DNA of 64,000 nucleotides. It comes from Lachnospiraceae bacterium. Its GTDB lineage: Bacteria; Bacillota; Clostridia; Lachnospirales; Lachnospiraceae. The stretch is taken from contig JAKSRS010000007.1 in NCBI GenBank assembly GCA_024403515.1, positions 1-64,000 of the forward strand, in the 5' to 3' direction. A program made the position numbers and the translations under genes. The notes below the pieces were generated by a model that was given only the letters and a program-made list of their open reading frames with translations, was not told the origin of the DNA and ran no database searches. Positions 9,484 to 19,439 of this stretch are shown piece by piece. Position 1 is the stretch's first letter; each line of letters starts with the position of its first letter.

Positions 9484-9497
9484 CACTTGTCACCACT
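9484..9497 (-). promoter_or_regulatory. Candidate reverse-orientation MraZ box pair
   Basis: CCAC at 9484 and 9494, that is GTGG read on the - strand, with the same 10-bp period as the forward boxes at 9685-9729. No - strand gene is present here. Confidence 0.4.
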
Positions 9498-9531
9498 TTA
9501 ATAGAAAAATAGAAGATAATTTGTTTTAAAA

Positions 9532-9565
9532 AGCGTAATCCGTTGGGATTACGCTTATTTTTTGC
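9532..9565 (+). terminator. Intrinsic terminator upstream of the mraZ promoter
   Basis: A perfect 11-bp stem, AAGCGTAATCC (9532-9542) with GGATTACGCTT (9547-9557), loop GTTG, then a T-rich tract. Confidence 0.88.
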
Positions 9566-9596
9566 GCCAAAATCACAAGATATGGGGGCTTGTTCA

Positions 9597-9610
9597 CCAC
9601 TTTGCCCCAC
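9597..9610 (-). promoter_or_regulatory. Second candidate reverse-orientation MraZ box pair
   Basis: CCAC at 9597 and 9607, again 10 bp apart, about 50 bp upstream of the mraZ -35 element. Confidence 0.4.
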
Positions 9611-9655
9611 ATGGCGCAAACCCTTGATTTTATTGAGTTTTTCTTAAGAAATGCC

Positions 9656-9684
9656 TTGCATAATATTAAGAAAATATGTATAAT
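9656..9684 (+). promoter_or_regulatory. mraZ (dcw cluster) promoter
   Basis: TTGCAT at 9656-9661, a 17-bp spacer, and a perfect TATAAT at 9679-9684, immediately followed by the MraZ boxes, which would cover the transcription start. Confidence 0.8.
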
Positions 9685-9729
9685 GTGGTTAAAAGTGGTA
9701 CGCAGTGGTACCTAAGTGGTGGAAAGTGG
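9685..9729 (+). promoter_or_regulatory. MraZ operator: five GTGG repeats with about 10-bp period
   Basis: GTGG begins at 9685, 9695, 9705, 9716 and 9726, one helical turn apart on the same face. MraZ is known to bind direct repeats of this type upstream of its own gene and to repress or tune the dcw operon. Five copies is more than the three typical of E. coli. The position over the start site fits autorepression. Confidence 0.8.
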
Positions 9730-9755
9730 CGAATTTCGTTGAAGAGGGATTGCTT

Positions 9756-10181
9756 ATGTTCATGGGTGAATATAATCATACAGTCGACGAAAAAGGCAGA
9801 CTGATAATTCCTTCGAAATTCCGAGATGAAGTTGGTTCTTCATTCGTAATCACCAAGGGATTAGATGGCTGTCTCTTTGCATTTCCAAACGCTGAATGGA
9901 ATGCCTTCGAAGAGAAGATTAAAGCCTTACCACTTACCAATAAAGATGCCCGTGCTTTTGCAAGATACATGTTATCGGGAGCAACGCTGGCTGAGTTTGA
10001 TAAGCAGGGAAGAGTTCTTATTCCTTCTAATTTAAGAACCTTCGCAGGAATTGAAAAAGAAGTAGTTCTTATCGGTGTAGCAAGCCGATTTGAAATATGG
10101 AGCAAGAAAGAATGGGACAATGCTTCTATTGTTGATGACGCTGAGGAGTTGGCAATGAAGATGGAAAGCCTGGGTATATAA
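9756..10181 (+). CDS. mraZ: Transcriptional regulator MraZ
   Basis: I choose ATG 9756, giving 141 residues beginning [11 protein letters not shown], the usual clostridial MraZ N terminus and length; AGAGGG at 9743-9748 is correctly spaced. An upstream in-frame start at 9705 would lie inside the operator. The protein has two SpoVT/AbrB-like halves, each with a DxxGR motif (DEKGRL near residue 11, DKQGRVLIP near residue 85). MraZ forms ring oligomers that bind the GTGG repeats. It is the first gene of the division and cell-wall cluster and ends 1 bp before rsmH. Confidence 0.95.
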   Translation: MFMGEYNHTVDEKGRLIIPSKFRDEVGSSFVITKGLDGCLFAFPNAEWNAFEEKIKALPLTNKDARAFARYMLSGATLAEFDKQGRVLIPSNLRTFAGIEKEVVLIGVASRFEIWSKKEWDNASIVDDAEELAMKMESLGI

Positions 10182-10182
10182 A

Positions 10183-11124
10183 ATGGAATTTAAGCACTAT
10201 TCGGTAATGCTTGATGAAACAATTGAAGGATTGAACATAAAGCCTGATGGTGTATATATTGACGGAACTTTAGGCGGCGCCGGTCATTCATCGGTTATCG
10301 CATCCAAACTTGGTAAAAAGGGCCACCTTTTTGGAGTTGATCAGGACGAGGATGCTATAAACGCAGCAAGTAAAAGACTCGAACAATATAAGGATTCCAC
10401 ACAGATAACAGTTATTAGAAACAACTACGTAAATGCAGTCTCTGAGTTGAAACAAAGAGGAGTAGAAGGAGCAGATGGTATTTTACTTGACCTTGGAGTT
10501 TCATCCTTTCAGCTAGACACTGCAGAAAGAGGCTTTAGTTACAATGTCGATACACCTTTGGATATGAGGATGGACAGACGTCAGAAGCTTACTGCAAGGG
10601 ATATCGTAAATGATTATCCGCTTAAAGAACTTGCAAGAATCATTAGAGATTACGGGGAAGATAATTTCGCACAAAACATTGCTAAACATATTGTTGAAGC
10701 AAGACAGGTTAAACCGATTGAAACAACCTTTGAATTAAACGAGATTATCAAAGCTTCAATACCGATGAAGTTTAGAGCCACAGGAGGTCACCCTTCCAAG
10801 AGGACCTTCCAGGCAATAAGAATTGAATGCAATCATGAACTGGATGTTTTAAAAGATTCAATCGATGAGATGATTGATTTTCTAAATCCCGGCGGGAGAT
10901 TTGCAATCATAACCTTCCATTCTTTGGAAGACAGAATAGTTAAAAACGCTTTTAAGAAAAATGAAGATCCTTGTGTATGTCCTAAAAACTTTCCAGTTTG
11001 TGTATGTGGAAATGTTTCTAAGGGGAAGGCAATAACAAGGAAGCCTATTCTTCCCTCAGAGGAAGAACTTGAAGAGAATTCAAGGTCTAAAAGTGCTAAG
11101 CTTAGAATTTTCGAAAAGGCATAG
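10183..11124 (+). CDS. rsmH: 16S rRNA (cytosine-1402-N4)-methyltransferase
   Basis: The 313-residue enzyme methylates N4 of C1402 in 16S rRNA using S-adenosylmethionine. The SAM-binding motif is [10 protein letters not shown] (residues 28-36 region), followed by the family's [10 protein letters not shown] and the C-terminal [12 protein letters not shown] segment. It starts 1 bp after mraZ, the usual arrangement in Firmicutes, and depends on the mraZ promoter. Confidence 0.96.
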   Translation: MEFKHYSVMLDETIEGLNIKPDGVYIDGTLGGAGHSSVIASKLGKKGHLFGVDQDEDAINAASKRLEQYKDSTQITVIRNNYVNAVSELKQRGVEGADGILLDLGVSSFQLDTAERGFSYNVDTPLDMRMDRRQKLTARDIVNDYPLKELARIIRDYGEDNFAQNIAKHIVEARQVKPIETTFELNEIIKASIPMKFRATGGHPSKRTFQAIRIECNHELDVLKDSIDEMIDFLNPGGRFAIITFHSLEDRIVKNAFKKNEDPCVCPKNFPVCVCGNVSKGKAITRKPILPSEEELEENSRSKSAKLRIFEKA

Positions 11125-11148
11125 TCAACACACGAAAGAGGAAATAAG

Positions 11149-11616
11149 ATGAGTCAGACAAGACAAGTCAGAAGAGGAAACAATTATATAGCAGGAACTG
11201 CAGCTCGAAACATCGATGTTAGAACTGCAATTGAACAGGCACCTACAGGGGAACCTTTAAGACAGTTAAGAGGTGAAGCAAGAAAAGCCAAAAGAATGAC
11301 AATGAGCATTGCTTACGTTCTTTTTCTCACTGTAATTTTTACACTTACAGGCATGGCTGTGGTTAAGTATGTAAGCCTTCAGGCTGAACTTACTGCATCC
11401 GCTGAAAGAGTGGCAAGATACGAGAATCAGTTGAATAAATTGACACTTGCAAACGATGATGAATATAGTAAAATGGTAAATACCGTTGACTTGGAAGAAA
11501 TTCGCAGAGTGGCGATTGAGGAACTTGGTATGGTATATGCTGATGAAAATCAGGTTATAACATATGAAAGGGAACACAGCGATTACGTAAGACAGGTCGC
11601 TGATATTCAGAATTAG
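11149..11616 (+). CDS. ftsL: FtsL-like cell division protein
   Basis: A 155-residue bitopic protein: a basic N-terminal cytoplasmic region, one membrane segment at about residues 53-75, then a coiled-coil-like stretch (about 76-100) and a DLEEIRRVAIEELGM segment typical of FtsL/DivIC. Sequence identity in this family is low, so the assignment rests on topology and on position between rsmH and the penicillin-binding protein gene, where ftsL is expected. It would recruit or activate the septal FtsW-PBP pair. Confidence 0.8.
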   Translation: MSQTRQVRRGNNYIAGTAARNIDVRTAIEQAPTGEPLRQLRGEARKAKRMTMSIAYVLFLTVIFTLTGMAVVKYVSLQAELTASAERVARYENQLNKLTLANDDEYSKMVNTVDLEEIRRVAIEELGMVYADENQVITYEREHSDYVRQVADIQN

Positions 11617-11634
11617 TTGGTAAGGTGAACTAAA

Positions 11635-13662
11635 TTGGCTGATAGAAATACAAAGAAGAAAACTAAAAAGTCTGCCAAGCGTGGACGCGCAAGAGCTGTA
11701 GCAAATAGGCTGGGAGTATTATATTTGATAGTACTCCTGGCTTTTGTTGGTTTAAGTGTCAGACTTTTTTATATTGTAAGAAATAACAACAATGAATATC
11801 AGAAAAGAATTCTTTCACAGCAGGCATATGACTCCAAAACTTTAAACGCCAAGCGCGGTGAAATTGTTGATGCTAACGGGACTATTCTTGCGGCAAGTAA
11901 AGAAAAGTATAACGTTATTTTGGATGTTGCCCTTTTGCTTTCGCAGGATGCACAGAATCAGACCGGAAATATGTGTCAGGTGGCAACTGTAAATACTCTT
12001 GCAAGAGAGTTTGGCGTAGATGCTTCGATCATAAACCAGTACATTATGGACGTCCCTCAGTCTCGTTATTTTGTGGTTAAAAAGGGTATAAGCTATGATG
12101 AAATGGCAAGATTTCTTGTATATACCACAAAGCCTGAAGAAGGAAAAGAAGCAGAAAGCTTATATAATAAAGATATTACCGGCGTATGGTTTGAAAAGTA
12201 CTATGTAAGAGATTATCCGCAGGGCACTTTGGCAAGTGATGTTCTTGGTTTTGCAAGAAACGGAGCCAAGGCTGCATATGGTCTTGAAGAATATTATGAC
12301 GATATTTTAACTGGAACAAACGGAAGACAATACGGATATTTAAGTGATGATACTACTTTGGAATATACAACCATTCCTGCAGTTGACGGAGATACACTTG
12401 TATCAACTTTGGACAGCAATGTACAGATGATGGTTGAAAAGCATTTAAGGGAGTTCTGCGAGCAGTACAAAGATAACGCAAGAGCCGGTCTTGGTGCCAA
12501 TAATATAGGCTGCGTTGTCTTAAAGGTGGATTCAGGAGAGGTTCTTGCCATGGCAAGTTATCCTTCTTTTGACCCTAATGATCCTACAGACTTATCAGTG
12601 CTTTATTCGGAAGAAGAAATCCAGGCTATGCAGGAAGAAGGAACATTTCAGGATGCCTGCGATAAACTTTGGAAGAACTTCTGTATAACAGATACATACG
12701 AACCGGGTTCAGTTATGAAGCCATTTACTGTTGCCATGGGTCTTGAAACCGGAAAGGTTAAAGGTAACGAAGGCTATGACTGTGGCGGATATCTTGAGTT
12801 TAAGGGGCTTGATAACCCGATTTTCTGCCACAACAGAAATGGTGACGGTCATCTTGATGTGAAGGGTGCGGTGGCACAGTCTTGTAACGTTGCACTTATG
12901 AAGATGGTTTCTGTTATCGGAAAAGACATATTTTATGAGTTTCAGAATATTTTCAACTTTGGTTTAAAGACCAACATAGACCTTGCAGGTGAGGCGCGCA
13001 CAGACAGTCTTGTGTTTACAATGAATACTCTTGGTGAATCCGAACTTGCAACGGCGTCATTTGGTCAGGGCTTTAACGTAAACATGATGCAGATGGCTGC
13101 AGGATATGCGGCTTTGGTAAATGGCGGTTACTACTATGAACCCCATGTTATTTCCAAAATTTTAAGTTCAAGCGGGGCAGTTATTAAAAATATTGAGCCC
13201 AGACTTATTAAGCAGGTTATCAGCCAGTCAACAAGTGATAAGATTATTGAATACTGTAATGCAGTTGTAACTGATGGTACAGGCTGGCGTTCCAAGCCTT
13301 TAGGCTATGCCATAGGCGGCAAAACCGGTACTGCCGAAACACTTCCTCGTGGTAACGGTGAGTATGTTGTTTCCTTTATCAGCCATGCACCCGCGTTTAA
13401 TCCTGAAATTGTATGCTATGTAGTAATTGACAGACCTAATGTTTCAGTACAGGAGGATGCTAAGTATGCAACAATAGTATCCAAAGAAATTCTTACGGAC
13501 ATCCTTCCTTATCTTGGAATCCCCATGACCGAAGAACTTTCTGACGAGCAGAAGGCTGAATTAAATGAAAGAGATCTTTCTGTTTTCACTAACAGATTAC
13601 CCAAGGAAGAAGAGGATGAGCCTTCTGACGAAGATACTGAAAATGGTGAAAACCAGAACTAA
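11635..13662 (+). CDS. Septal class B penicillin-binding protein (FtsI/PBP2B type)
   Basis: A 675-residue peptidoglycan transpeptidase with a basic N terminus, a membrane anchor at about residues 28-48, a PBP-dimer domain and a transpeptidase domain. Active-site motifs are intact: SVMK with nucleophile Ser359, SCN at 416-418 and KTGT at 563-566. I see no PASTA domains; the C terminus is an acidic tail. The start is TTG at 11635, supported by AAGGTG about 8 bp upstream. It would cross-link septal peptidoglycan with FtsW. Confidence 0.93.
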   Translation: MADRNTKKKTKKSAKRGRARAVANRLGVLYLIVLLAFVGLSVRLFYIVRNNNNEYQKRILSQQAYDSKTLNAKRGEIVDANGTILAASKEKYNVILDVALLLSQDAQNQTGNMCQVATVNTLAREFGVDASIINQYIMDVPQSRYFVVKKGISYDEMARFLVYTTKPEEGKEAESLYNKDITGVWFEKYYVRDYPQGTLASDVLGFARNGAKAAYGLEEYYDDILTGTNGRQYGYLSDDTTLEYTTIPAVDGDTLVSTLDSNVQMMVEKHLREFCEQYKDNARAGLGANNIGCVVLKVDSGEVLAMASYPSFDPNDPTDLSVLYSEEEIQAMQEEGTFQDACDKLWKNFCITDTYEPGSVMKPFTVAMGLETGKVKGNEGYDCGGYLEFKGLDNPIFCHNRNGDGHLDVKGAVAQSCNVALMKMVSVIGKDIFYEFQNIFNFGLKTNIDLAGEARTDSLVFTMNTLGESELATASFGQGFNVNMMQMAAGYAALVNGGYYYEPHVISKILSSSGAVIKNIEPRLIKQVISQSTSDKIIEYCNAVVTDGTGWRSKPLGYAIGGKTGTAETLPRGNGEYVVSFISHAPAFNPEIVCYVVIDRPNVSVQEDAKYATIVSKEILTDILPYLGIPMTEELSDEQKAELNERDLSVFTNRLPKEEEDEPSDEDTENGENQN

Positions 13663-13672
13663 GGAGAAATAA

Positions 13673-14635
13673 ATGAAAGTAACTGTAATTGTTTCAATGC
13701 TTCTTTCTTTTGCATTGAGTGCTATATTAGGACCACGTGTTATTCCTATACTTAGAAGAGTTAAAGCGGGACAGACAGAAAGAGAGGATGGCCCGGCTTC
13801 ACATCTTAATAAAACAGGAACTCCAACGATGGGAGCTTTTATCTTCCTCATCGCGTATACCGTAGTTTCTTTATTCTTGGTAGCCAAGTATCCGGCAACA
13901 ATTCCGGTTTTGATACTTACTCTTGCATTTAGCCTTGTAGGATTTTGTGATGACTTCATAAAAGTTGTGCTTAAAAGATCTGAGGGTCTTACACCCGTGC
14001 AGAAGGCAGCATTACAGTTAGTTGTAAGCGTGATTTACTGTGTGTGGATTCACCTTTCAACAGGCGGATTTACGATGCTTGTTCCTTTTACAAATAATAT
14101 GATGGTTACCTTGCCTGCATGGTTAGGATATCCTGTATTTGTATTTATTATTGTTGGTACTGTAAACGGATCAAACTTTACAGATGGTGTTGACGGTCTT
14201 GAAACAAGCGTCACAGCAGCACTGTGCATGTTCTTTTTACTTGTTTCATTTATTAAAGGAGAGGAAGGCTCGATTGCTCCTGCTGCGGGCATTATGTTCG
14301 GAGCTTTGCTTGGATTTTTAATTTATAACCTTAATAAGGCCAAAGTATTTATGGGAGATACAGGTTCTCTTGCTCTTGGAGGCTTTGTTGTTGCCTGTGC
14401 TTTCCACTATAATCTTGGTTTATATTTACCTTTACTTGCACTTATTTACTTTGTAGAGGTATTAAGCGTTATTATTCAGGTTGGATATTTCAAGCTTACA
14501 CATGGTAAGCGTATATTTAGAATGGCACCAATTCATCATCATTTTGAACTTGGTGGCTGGAGTGAGACCAAGGTTGTTGGCGTGTTTACAATCGTAACAA
14601 TTATGCTTGGTGCCTTCACTTTATTATTTATCTAG
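13673..14635 (+). CDS. mraY: Phospho-N-acetylmuramoyl-pentapeptide-transferase
   Basis: A 320-residue polytopic enzyme that transfers phospho-MurNAc-pentapeptide to undecaprenyl phosphate, giving lipid I. The conserved aspartate motifs are visible: GFCDDFIK, NFTDGVDGLE and the MAPIHHHFEL loop near the C terminus. The start follows AAGGAG closely. It lies in its usual place after the PBP gene. Confidence 0.95.
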   Translation: MKVTVIVSMLLSFALSAILGPRVIPILRRVKAGQTEREDGPASHLNKTGTPTMGAFIFLIAYTVVSLFLVAKYPATIPVLILTLAFSLVGFCDDFIKVVLKRSEGLTPVQKAALQLVVSVIYCVWIHLSTGGFTMLVPFTNNMMVTLPAWLGYPVFVFIIVGTVNGSNFTDGVDGLETSVTAALCMFFLLVSFIKGEEGSIAPAAGIMFGALLGFLIYNLNKAKVFMGDTGSLALGGFVVACAFHYNLGLYLPLLALIYFVEVLSVIIQVGYFKLTHGKRIFRMAPIHHHFELGGWSETKVVGVFTIVTIMLGAFTLLFI

Positions 14636-14658
14636 AAAGTTTTTCAGGGGGCTTTTGG

Positions 14659-15858
14659 ATGACTAATCGATTTTCCAGAAAACCACATACAAAAAGATAC
14701 TTCGATTTTTCTTTGTTGGTCATAGTTTTATTTCTGATTGCTTTTGGGCTTGTAATGATTTATTCTACAAGCTCTTATTCTGCTAATCTGGAATTTGGTA
14801 ATGGCTACTTTTATCTTAGAAGACAGCTTATTTCTACAATTGTAGGAATAGGTGTAATGTTCTTTACAACATTCTTTCCAATCGATGTCTACAAAAAGGG
14901 TTGGATTCCTTTAATAATTTACGCTTTTGGTCTTTTTTCTGTCTGCCTTATTTTAACCCCCTTAGGTTATACGGCAAACGGTGCGAGCCGCTGGATTCGT
15001 ATTATGGGCCAGTCAATTCAGCCTGCGGAAATTGTTAAAGTGTGTACCATTCTTTTTACGGCTGCATTGCTTACAAAAATGACTCCCGCTGAAATAAGAA
15101 GCTGGAAATCAGTAATCTATATAATGTTAACTGCCGGTGTATCTGCCGGTTTGATTTACTTCATTACAAATAACCTTAGTTCTGCAATTATCGTATGCGG
15201 CATTGCTTATGTAATGCTCATAGCCATTTGCAGAAGAAGTCTTAAACCATATATTGTACTTGCAGCGATTATTGCGATTGCGGCTTTGGTTGTTTTAGTT
15301 GTTGTAAGTGGAGGCGGAGCAAACCTGGGATTTAGAGGTGCCCGTATTCTTGCCTGGATTAATCCTGAAGATTACGCTGACGGAAAGGGATTTCAGACAC
15401 TTCAGGCTCTATATGGAATTGGATCGGGTGGTTTTACCGGTAAGGGAATAGGAAAGAGTATGCAAAAACTTGGTTTCCTTCCTGAAGCGCAGAACGATAT
15501 GATTTTCTCCATTATATGTGAAGAACTCGGTTTCTTTGGTGGAATCGCGGTTTTGGGTGCCTACTTACTTCTTCTTTGGAGAATAAGAGACGCTGCTTCA
15601 TATTGTAGAGATGTATTTAGCAATCTTATTGTTACAGGTGTGTTCGCACACCTTGCAATTCAGGTTGTTTTAAATGTTGCCGTTGTAACTAATACAATTC
15701 CAAACACCGGAATTTCGCTTCCTTTTATAAGCTATGGTGGTTCCTCTGTTATATTTCTTTTGGCTGAAATAGGTTTTGTATTAAATGTTTCAAGAAATTC
15801 TGTCTTTGTAGATGAAGTAGAAGAAGACGAAGAATACAAGGCATCCAGGGGAGAATAA
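14659..15858 (+). CDS. ftsW: SEDS-family lipid II polymerase FtsW
   Basis: A 399-residue protein with about ten membrane segments and the SEDS signatures FSIICEELGF and PFISYGGSS. It polymerises lipid II into glycan strands at the septum together with the class B PBP at 11635-13662. Context in the dcw cluster favours FtsW over RodA. It ends 1 bp before the divIB start. Confidence 0.92.
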   Translation: MTNRFSRKPHTKRYFDFSLLVIVLFLIAFGLVMIYSTSSYSANLEFGNGYFYLRRQLISTIVGIGVMFFTTFFPIDVYKKGWIPLIIYAFGLFSVCLILTPLGYTANGASRWIRIMGQSIQPAEIVKVCTILFTAALLTKMTPAEIRSWKSVIYIMLTAGVSAGLIYFITNNLSSAIIVCGIAYVMLIAICRRSLKPYIVLAAIIAIAALVVLVVVSGGGANLGFRGARILAWINPEDYADGKGFQTLQALYGIGSGGFTGKGIGKSMQKLGFLPEAQNDMIFSIICEELGFFGGIAVLGAYLLLLWRIRDAASYCRDVFSNLIVTGVFAHLAIQVVLNVAVVTNTIPNTGISLPFISYGGSSVIFLLAEIGFVLNVSRNSVFVDEVEEDEEYKASRGE

Positions 15859-15859
15859 A

Positions 15860-16690
15860 ATGAGAGAAAGAAAACGAAAGGCTATAAGACGATACAAAGT
15901 GCCTTTGTTTTTCAAGATTCTTGTTGGGCTGGCATTAGTTGCAATCGTACTTTGCGGATTTGATTACTATATACGTACAAATTATGAGATAAAGAATGTG
16001 TACGTAGATGGAAACGTTCATTATACAGATGAACAGATTAAAGAAATTGTAATGAGCCAGAGGTTTGGTAACAACAGCTTCTATCTTTCGAGAAAGTATA
16101 AAAATAAAAGTATCACAGATGTTCCGTTTATCGAAGCGATGGACGTTAAGGTTGAAGCACCTGACACTATAAGAATTCTTGTTTATGAAAAGACATTGGC
16201 CGGTTTCGTAGAATACCTGGGCCGTTACATATATTTCGATAAAGATGGAATAGTAGTCGAAAGTTCACTTGTTAAAACGCAGGGCGTTCCCGAGGTGGTA
16301 GGAGTGAAGTTCGACTATGTTGTTGTGCACGAAAAACTTCCCGCTAAAGACGATAAACTGTTTCAAAACGTTTTGGAAGTAACAAAACTAATGACTAAGT
16401 ATGAGTTTGATGCTGAAAAGATGTTTTTTAAGCCAAACGGTGATATTGTTCTTTATAAGGGTGATATAATTATTTCACTTGGATCATTCGAAAATCTTGA
16501 TATTAAGATAATGAATCTTTCTTCCATGGTTGAAAAGCTAAGCGGAAGAAAGGGAACGCTTAGGATGGAAGATTACACAGAAGATACCAAGAAAATTTCT
16601 TTTGAGCCTGAAGCAACACAAAAGGCTGATGAAGCAAAAGATGAGGGTGATTTGTCGGAGGAGACACCAGATACAGATTCCGACAATTAA
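15860..16690 (+). CDS. divIB: Cell division protein FtsQ/DivIB
   Basis: A 276-residue bitopic protein with a basic N terminus, a membrane segment at about residues 14-35, a POTRA domain beginning IKNVYVDGNVHYTDEQ, a FtsQ/DivIB beta domain, and an acidic disordered tail. It forms the DivIB-FtsL-DivIC scaffold that controls septal synthesis. DivIC is not recognisable in this window. Confidence 0.88.
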   Translation: MRERKRKAIRRYKVPLFFKILVGLALVAIVLCGFDYYIRTNYEIKNVYVDGNVHYTDEQIKEIVMSQRFGNNSFYLSRKYKNKSITDVPFIEAMDVKVEAPDTIRILVYEKTLAGFVEYLGRYIYFDKDGIVVESSLVKTQGVPEVVGVKFDYVVVHEKLPAKDDKLFQNVLEVTKLMTKYEFDAEKMFFKPNGDIVLYKGDIIISLGSFENLDIKIMNLSSMVEKLSGRKGTLRMEDYTEDTKKISFEPEATQKADEAKDEGDLSEETPDTDSDN

Positions 16691-16702
16691 GAGGTTTATA
16701 AG

Positions 16703-18004
16703 ATGATTTCACGTCTTGAAAAATACATTAAAGACAAAAGAATACTGATACTTGGATTTGGAAGAGAAGGCAGGTCTACTTTGGATATGCTTACAAAAGT
16801 AGGCGGCTATCGCTGCATTGAAATATCAGATAAAAATCCGGTAGACAGTGAGGCTTCACGCAATTTTAAAACAATTTGCGGGGAGTCTTATCTTGATGTT
16901 TTGGATGATTACGATATTGTATTTAAAAGTCCCGGTGTGGTTCTGGGAAAGCCGGCATCGGATTATAAATGCGAGATTACCTGCCAGACCGAGATTTTTA
17001 TCCAAAGCTACAAAGACAGAGTTATAGGTATTACGGGAACAAAGGGAAAGAGTACAACTTCGTCCCTTTTGTATCATGAGCTTAAAAGTGCCGGAATCGA
17101 TGTATTGTTTGCTGGAAACATTGGAATTCCTGTATTTGATGTATATGACCAGATTAAAGATGAGACTATTATCGTCATTGAACTTTCCTGCCATCAGCTT
17201 GAATATGCAATGACATCACCTAAAAGAGCTATTCTTCTTAATATCTACGAAGATCATCTTGATCACTACAAGACACGTGAAAAATATGCAGAGGCCAAAA
17301 GAAACATTTTCTTGCATCAAAGGTCTACAGACAGGCTTTGGACAACAGCGGACACAGTAAAAGAAGGCGAAGCACCTTCTTTGGTTACTTATGTCGATAA
17401 GGATATGCTTTGCATAAAAAGCTTTAAGGAAGTAGAAGGCGTCAAGTTAAGAGGAGACCACAACCTTCTTAATGCAGCTTTTGTATATGATGTTTGCAAG
17501 GAATTTGGCCTTAGTGATGAACAGTTTAAAGAAGCTTTACAATCATTCAGACCTCTTCCTCACAGACTTGAGCCTATTGGAAATTTTTCGGGTATTGATT
17601 ATTATGATGATTCCATTTCTACAACTGTTCAGTCAACAATAAACGCAGTTGAAAGCATAGAAAACGCCTCTGTTCTTCTTATAGGAGGAATGGAAAGAAA
17701 CATAGTATACGATGAACTTGTTGAATATCTTATGGATTCGAAATTAGATACAGTTATCTGCATGTACGAATCCGGTGAGAGAATATTTAATATGTTCGAA
17801 AGTCTGAAAAAAGAAGGAAAAATTAGCAAAAGTCAGATAATAAAACTTAAAGATATAAAAGAGTCAGTAGAGTGGGTTAAAAAGAACGGGAAACGTGGGG
17901 GAGCATGTATTTTGTCTCCTGCAGCTGCAAGCTACGGTTACTTTAAAAATTTTGAGGAGCGTGGAGATTTTTTTGCAAAAGTGGTTGCAGATTTTGTAAA
18001 ATAA
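16703..18004 (+). CDS. murD: UDP-N-acetylmuramoyl-L-alanine--D-glutamate ligase
   Basis: A 433-residue Mur ligase that adds D-glutamate to UDP-MurNAc-L-Ala. The N-terminal Rossmann-like domain begins with ILILGFGREG, the ATP site is GTKGKST (residues 112-118), and the central motif region includes NIYEDHLDHY. Its place after divIB and directly before ftsZ is unusual, since murD commonly lies between mraY and ftsW. It is the only Mur ligase in the cluster. Confidence 0.92.
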   Translation: MISRLEKYIKDKRILILGFGREGRSTLDMLTKVGGYRCIEISDKNPVDSEASRNFKTICGESYLDVLDDYDIVFKSPGVVLGKPASDYKCEITCQTEIFIQSYKDRVIGITGTKGKSTTSSLLYHELKSAGIDVLFAGNIGIPVFDVYDQIKDETIIVIELSCHQLEYAMTSPKRAILLNIYEDHLDHYKTREKYAEAKRNIFLHQRSTDRLWTTADTVKEGEAPSLVTYVDKDMLCIKSFKEVEGVKLRGDHNLLNAAFVYDVCKEFGLSDEQFKEALQSFRPLPHRLEPIGNFSGIDYYDDSISTTVQSTINAVESIENASVLLIGGMERNIVYDELVEYLMDSKLDTVICMYESGERIFNMFESLKKEGKISKSQIIKLKDIKESVEWVKKNGKRGGACILSPAAASYGYFKNFEERGDFFAKVVADFVK

Positions 18005-18051
18005 AGATATGATACTTATGTTGAATTATGGGTATTTAGAGGAGATTTGAC

Positions 18052-19224
18052 ATGCTTGAGATTATTAATAACGAAGCGGAAAATGCTGCAAAGATTATCG
18101 TTATCGGTGTCGGTGGAGCAGGTAATAACGCTGTCAATAGAATGATTGAGGAAGAAATCACAGGGGTTGAGTTTATCGGTGTTAATACTGATAAGCAGGC
18201 ACTCCAGTTTTGTAAAGCTCCCAAGCTTATTCAGATTGGTGAAAAGCTTACTAAGGGACTTGGCGCCGGCGCTAAGCCTGAAGTAGGTCAGAAGGCTGCT
18301 GAAGAGAACCAGGATGTTATCGAGGAAACTCTTCGCGGAGCTGATATGGTATTCATTACCTGTGGTATGGGTGGTGGTACAGGTACCGGTGCAGCACCTG
18401 TTATTGCCAAGATTGCCAAGAGCATGGGTATTTTGACTGTTGGTGTTGTAACTAAGCCTTTCAGATTTGAAGCTAAGGCTCGTATGGTTAACGCACTCGG
18501 CGGTATTGAAAGAATTAAAGAAGGCGTCGATACACTTATTGTTATTCCTAATGATAAGCTTTTAGATATTATGGATAAGCATACTTCATTCCCTGACGCA
18601 TTGAAGAAGGCCGATGAAGTATTACAGCAGGCAGTATCAGGTATTACTGATCTTATTAATCTTCCTGCACTTATCAACCTTGACTTCGCAGATGTTCAGA
18701 CAGTTATGAAGGACAAGGGTGTTGCTCATATCGGTATTGGTTTTGGTAAGGGTGACAACAAGGCCAAGGAAGCAGTTGAAATGGCTGTTAATTCTCCCCT
18801 TCTTGAAACTACTATTGAAGGTGCAACTCACGTTATTATCAACGTATCCGGTGAGATTTCACTTAATGATGTTACAGAAGCATCTGAATACATCACCGAA
18901 AAGACCGGAGATGATGTTGATGTTATTTTCGGTGCATTGTACAACAAGGATGCACAGGATTCATGTACAGTAACAGTTATTGCAACTGGTATTGTGGATA
19001 ATTCCAATAAGCCTATTAAGCCTGTTTATAAGAATCCTCCTCAGGCACAGCCTACATCCGGTTATAACAACATGGGAACAATGCCTATGCCTAACCTTCA
19101 GTACACACCTATTACAAATCCTACACAGCCCAGACCCGTGGCTACAGGAATCAATCAGGTGCCTGAACTTAAGAGCAATGTAGATACACATAAGCTTGAG
19201 ATTCCCAGCTTTTTAAAGAAATAG
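18052..19224 (+). CDS. ftsZ: Cell division GTPase FtsZ
   Basis: A 390-residue tubulin homologue. The GTP-binding signature [10 protein letters not shown] is at residues 107-116, the T7 region reads [12 protein letters not shown], and the C-terminal conserved peptide is LEIPSFLKK, preceded by a short proline/asparagine-rich linker. The Z-ring organises the septum. The start follows GAGGAG. A long terminator closes the cluster 30 bp after the stop. No ftsA precedes it, so a different membrane tether such as SepF is expected elsewhere. Confidence 0.97.
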   Translation: MLEIINNEAENAAKIIVIGVGGAGNNAVNRMIEEEITGVEFIGVNTDKQALQFCKAPKLIQIGEKLTKGLGAGAKPEVGQKAAEENQDVIEETLRGADMVFITCGMGGGTGTGAAPVIAKIAKSMGILTVGVVTKPFRFEAKARMVNALGGIERIKEGVDTLIVIPNDKLLDIMDKHTSFPDALKKADEVLQQAVSGITDLINLPALINLDFADVQTVMKDKGVAHIGIGFGKGDNKAKEAVEMAVNSPLLETTIEGATHVIINVSGEISLNDVTEASEYITEKTGDDVDVIFGALYNKDAQDSCTVTVIATGIVDNSNKPIKPVYKNPPQAQPTSGYNNMGTMPMPNLQYTPITNPTQPRPVATGINQVPELKSNVDTHKLEIPSFLKK

Positions 19225-19254
19225 TTTCATATTAAAGTTTTAATGATACAAAAA

Positions 19255-19326
19255 CCTCTCTGTCATCTTGAGGTTCCCCAAGAGTAAACTTTTGGAGAAT
19301 GCCTCAAGATGGCAGAGAGGTTTTTT
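19255..19326 (+). terminator. Long intrinsic terminator ending the dcw cluster
   Basis: CCTCTCTGTCATCTTGAGG pairs with CCTCAAGATGGCAGAGAGG (one mismatch), closing at 19320 and followed by six T. A short inner helix (CCAA/TTGG) sits in the loop. Confidence 0.92.
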
Positions 19327-19439
19327 GGTATACGATAAATAAATGGTTTACATAATGCGAAACACACCTTATCTTGTATAAAAACATCAAATTAGGCAAT
19401 GTAATTCGCAAAATGTATGATTTTGGTTACCATAACTAC

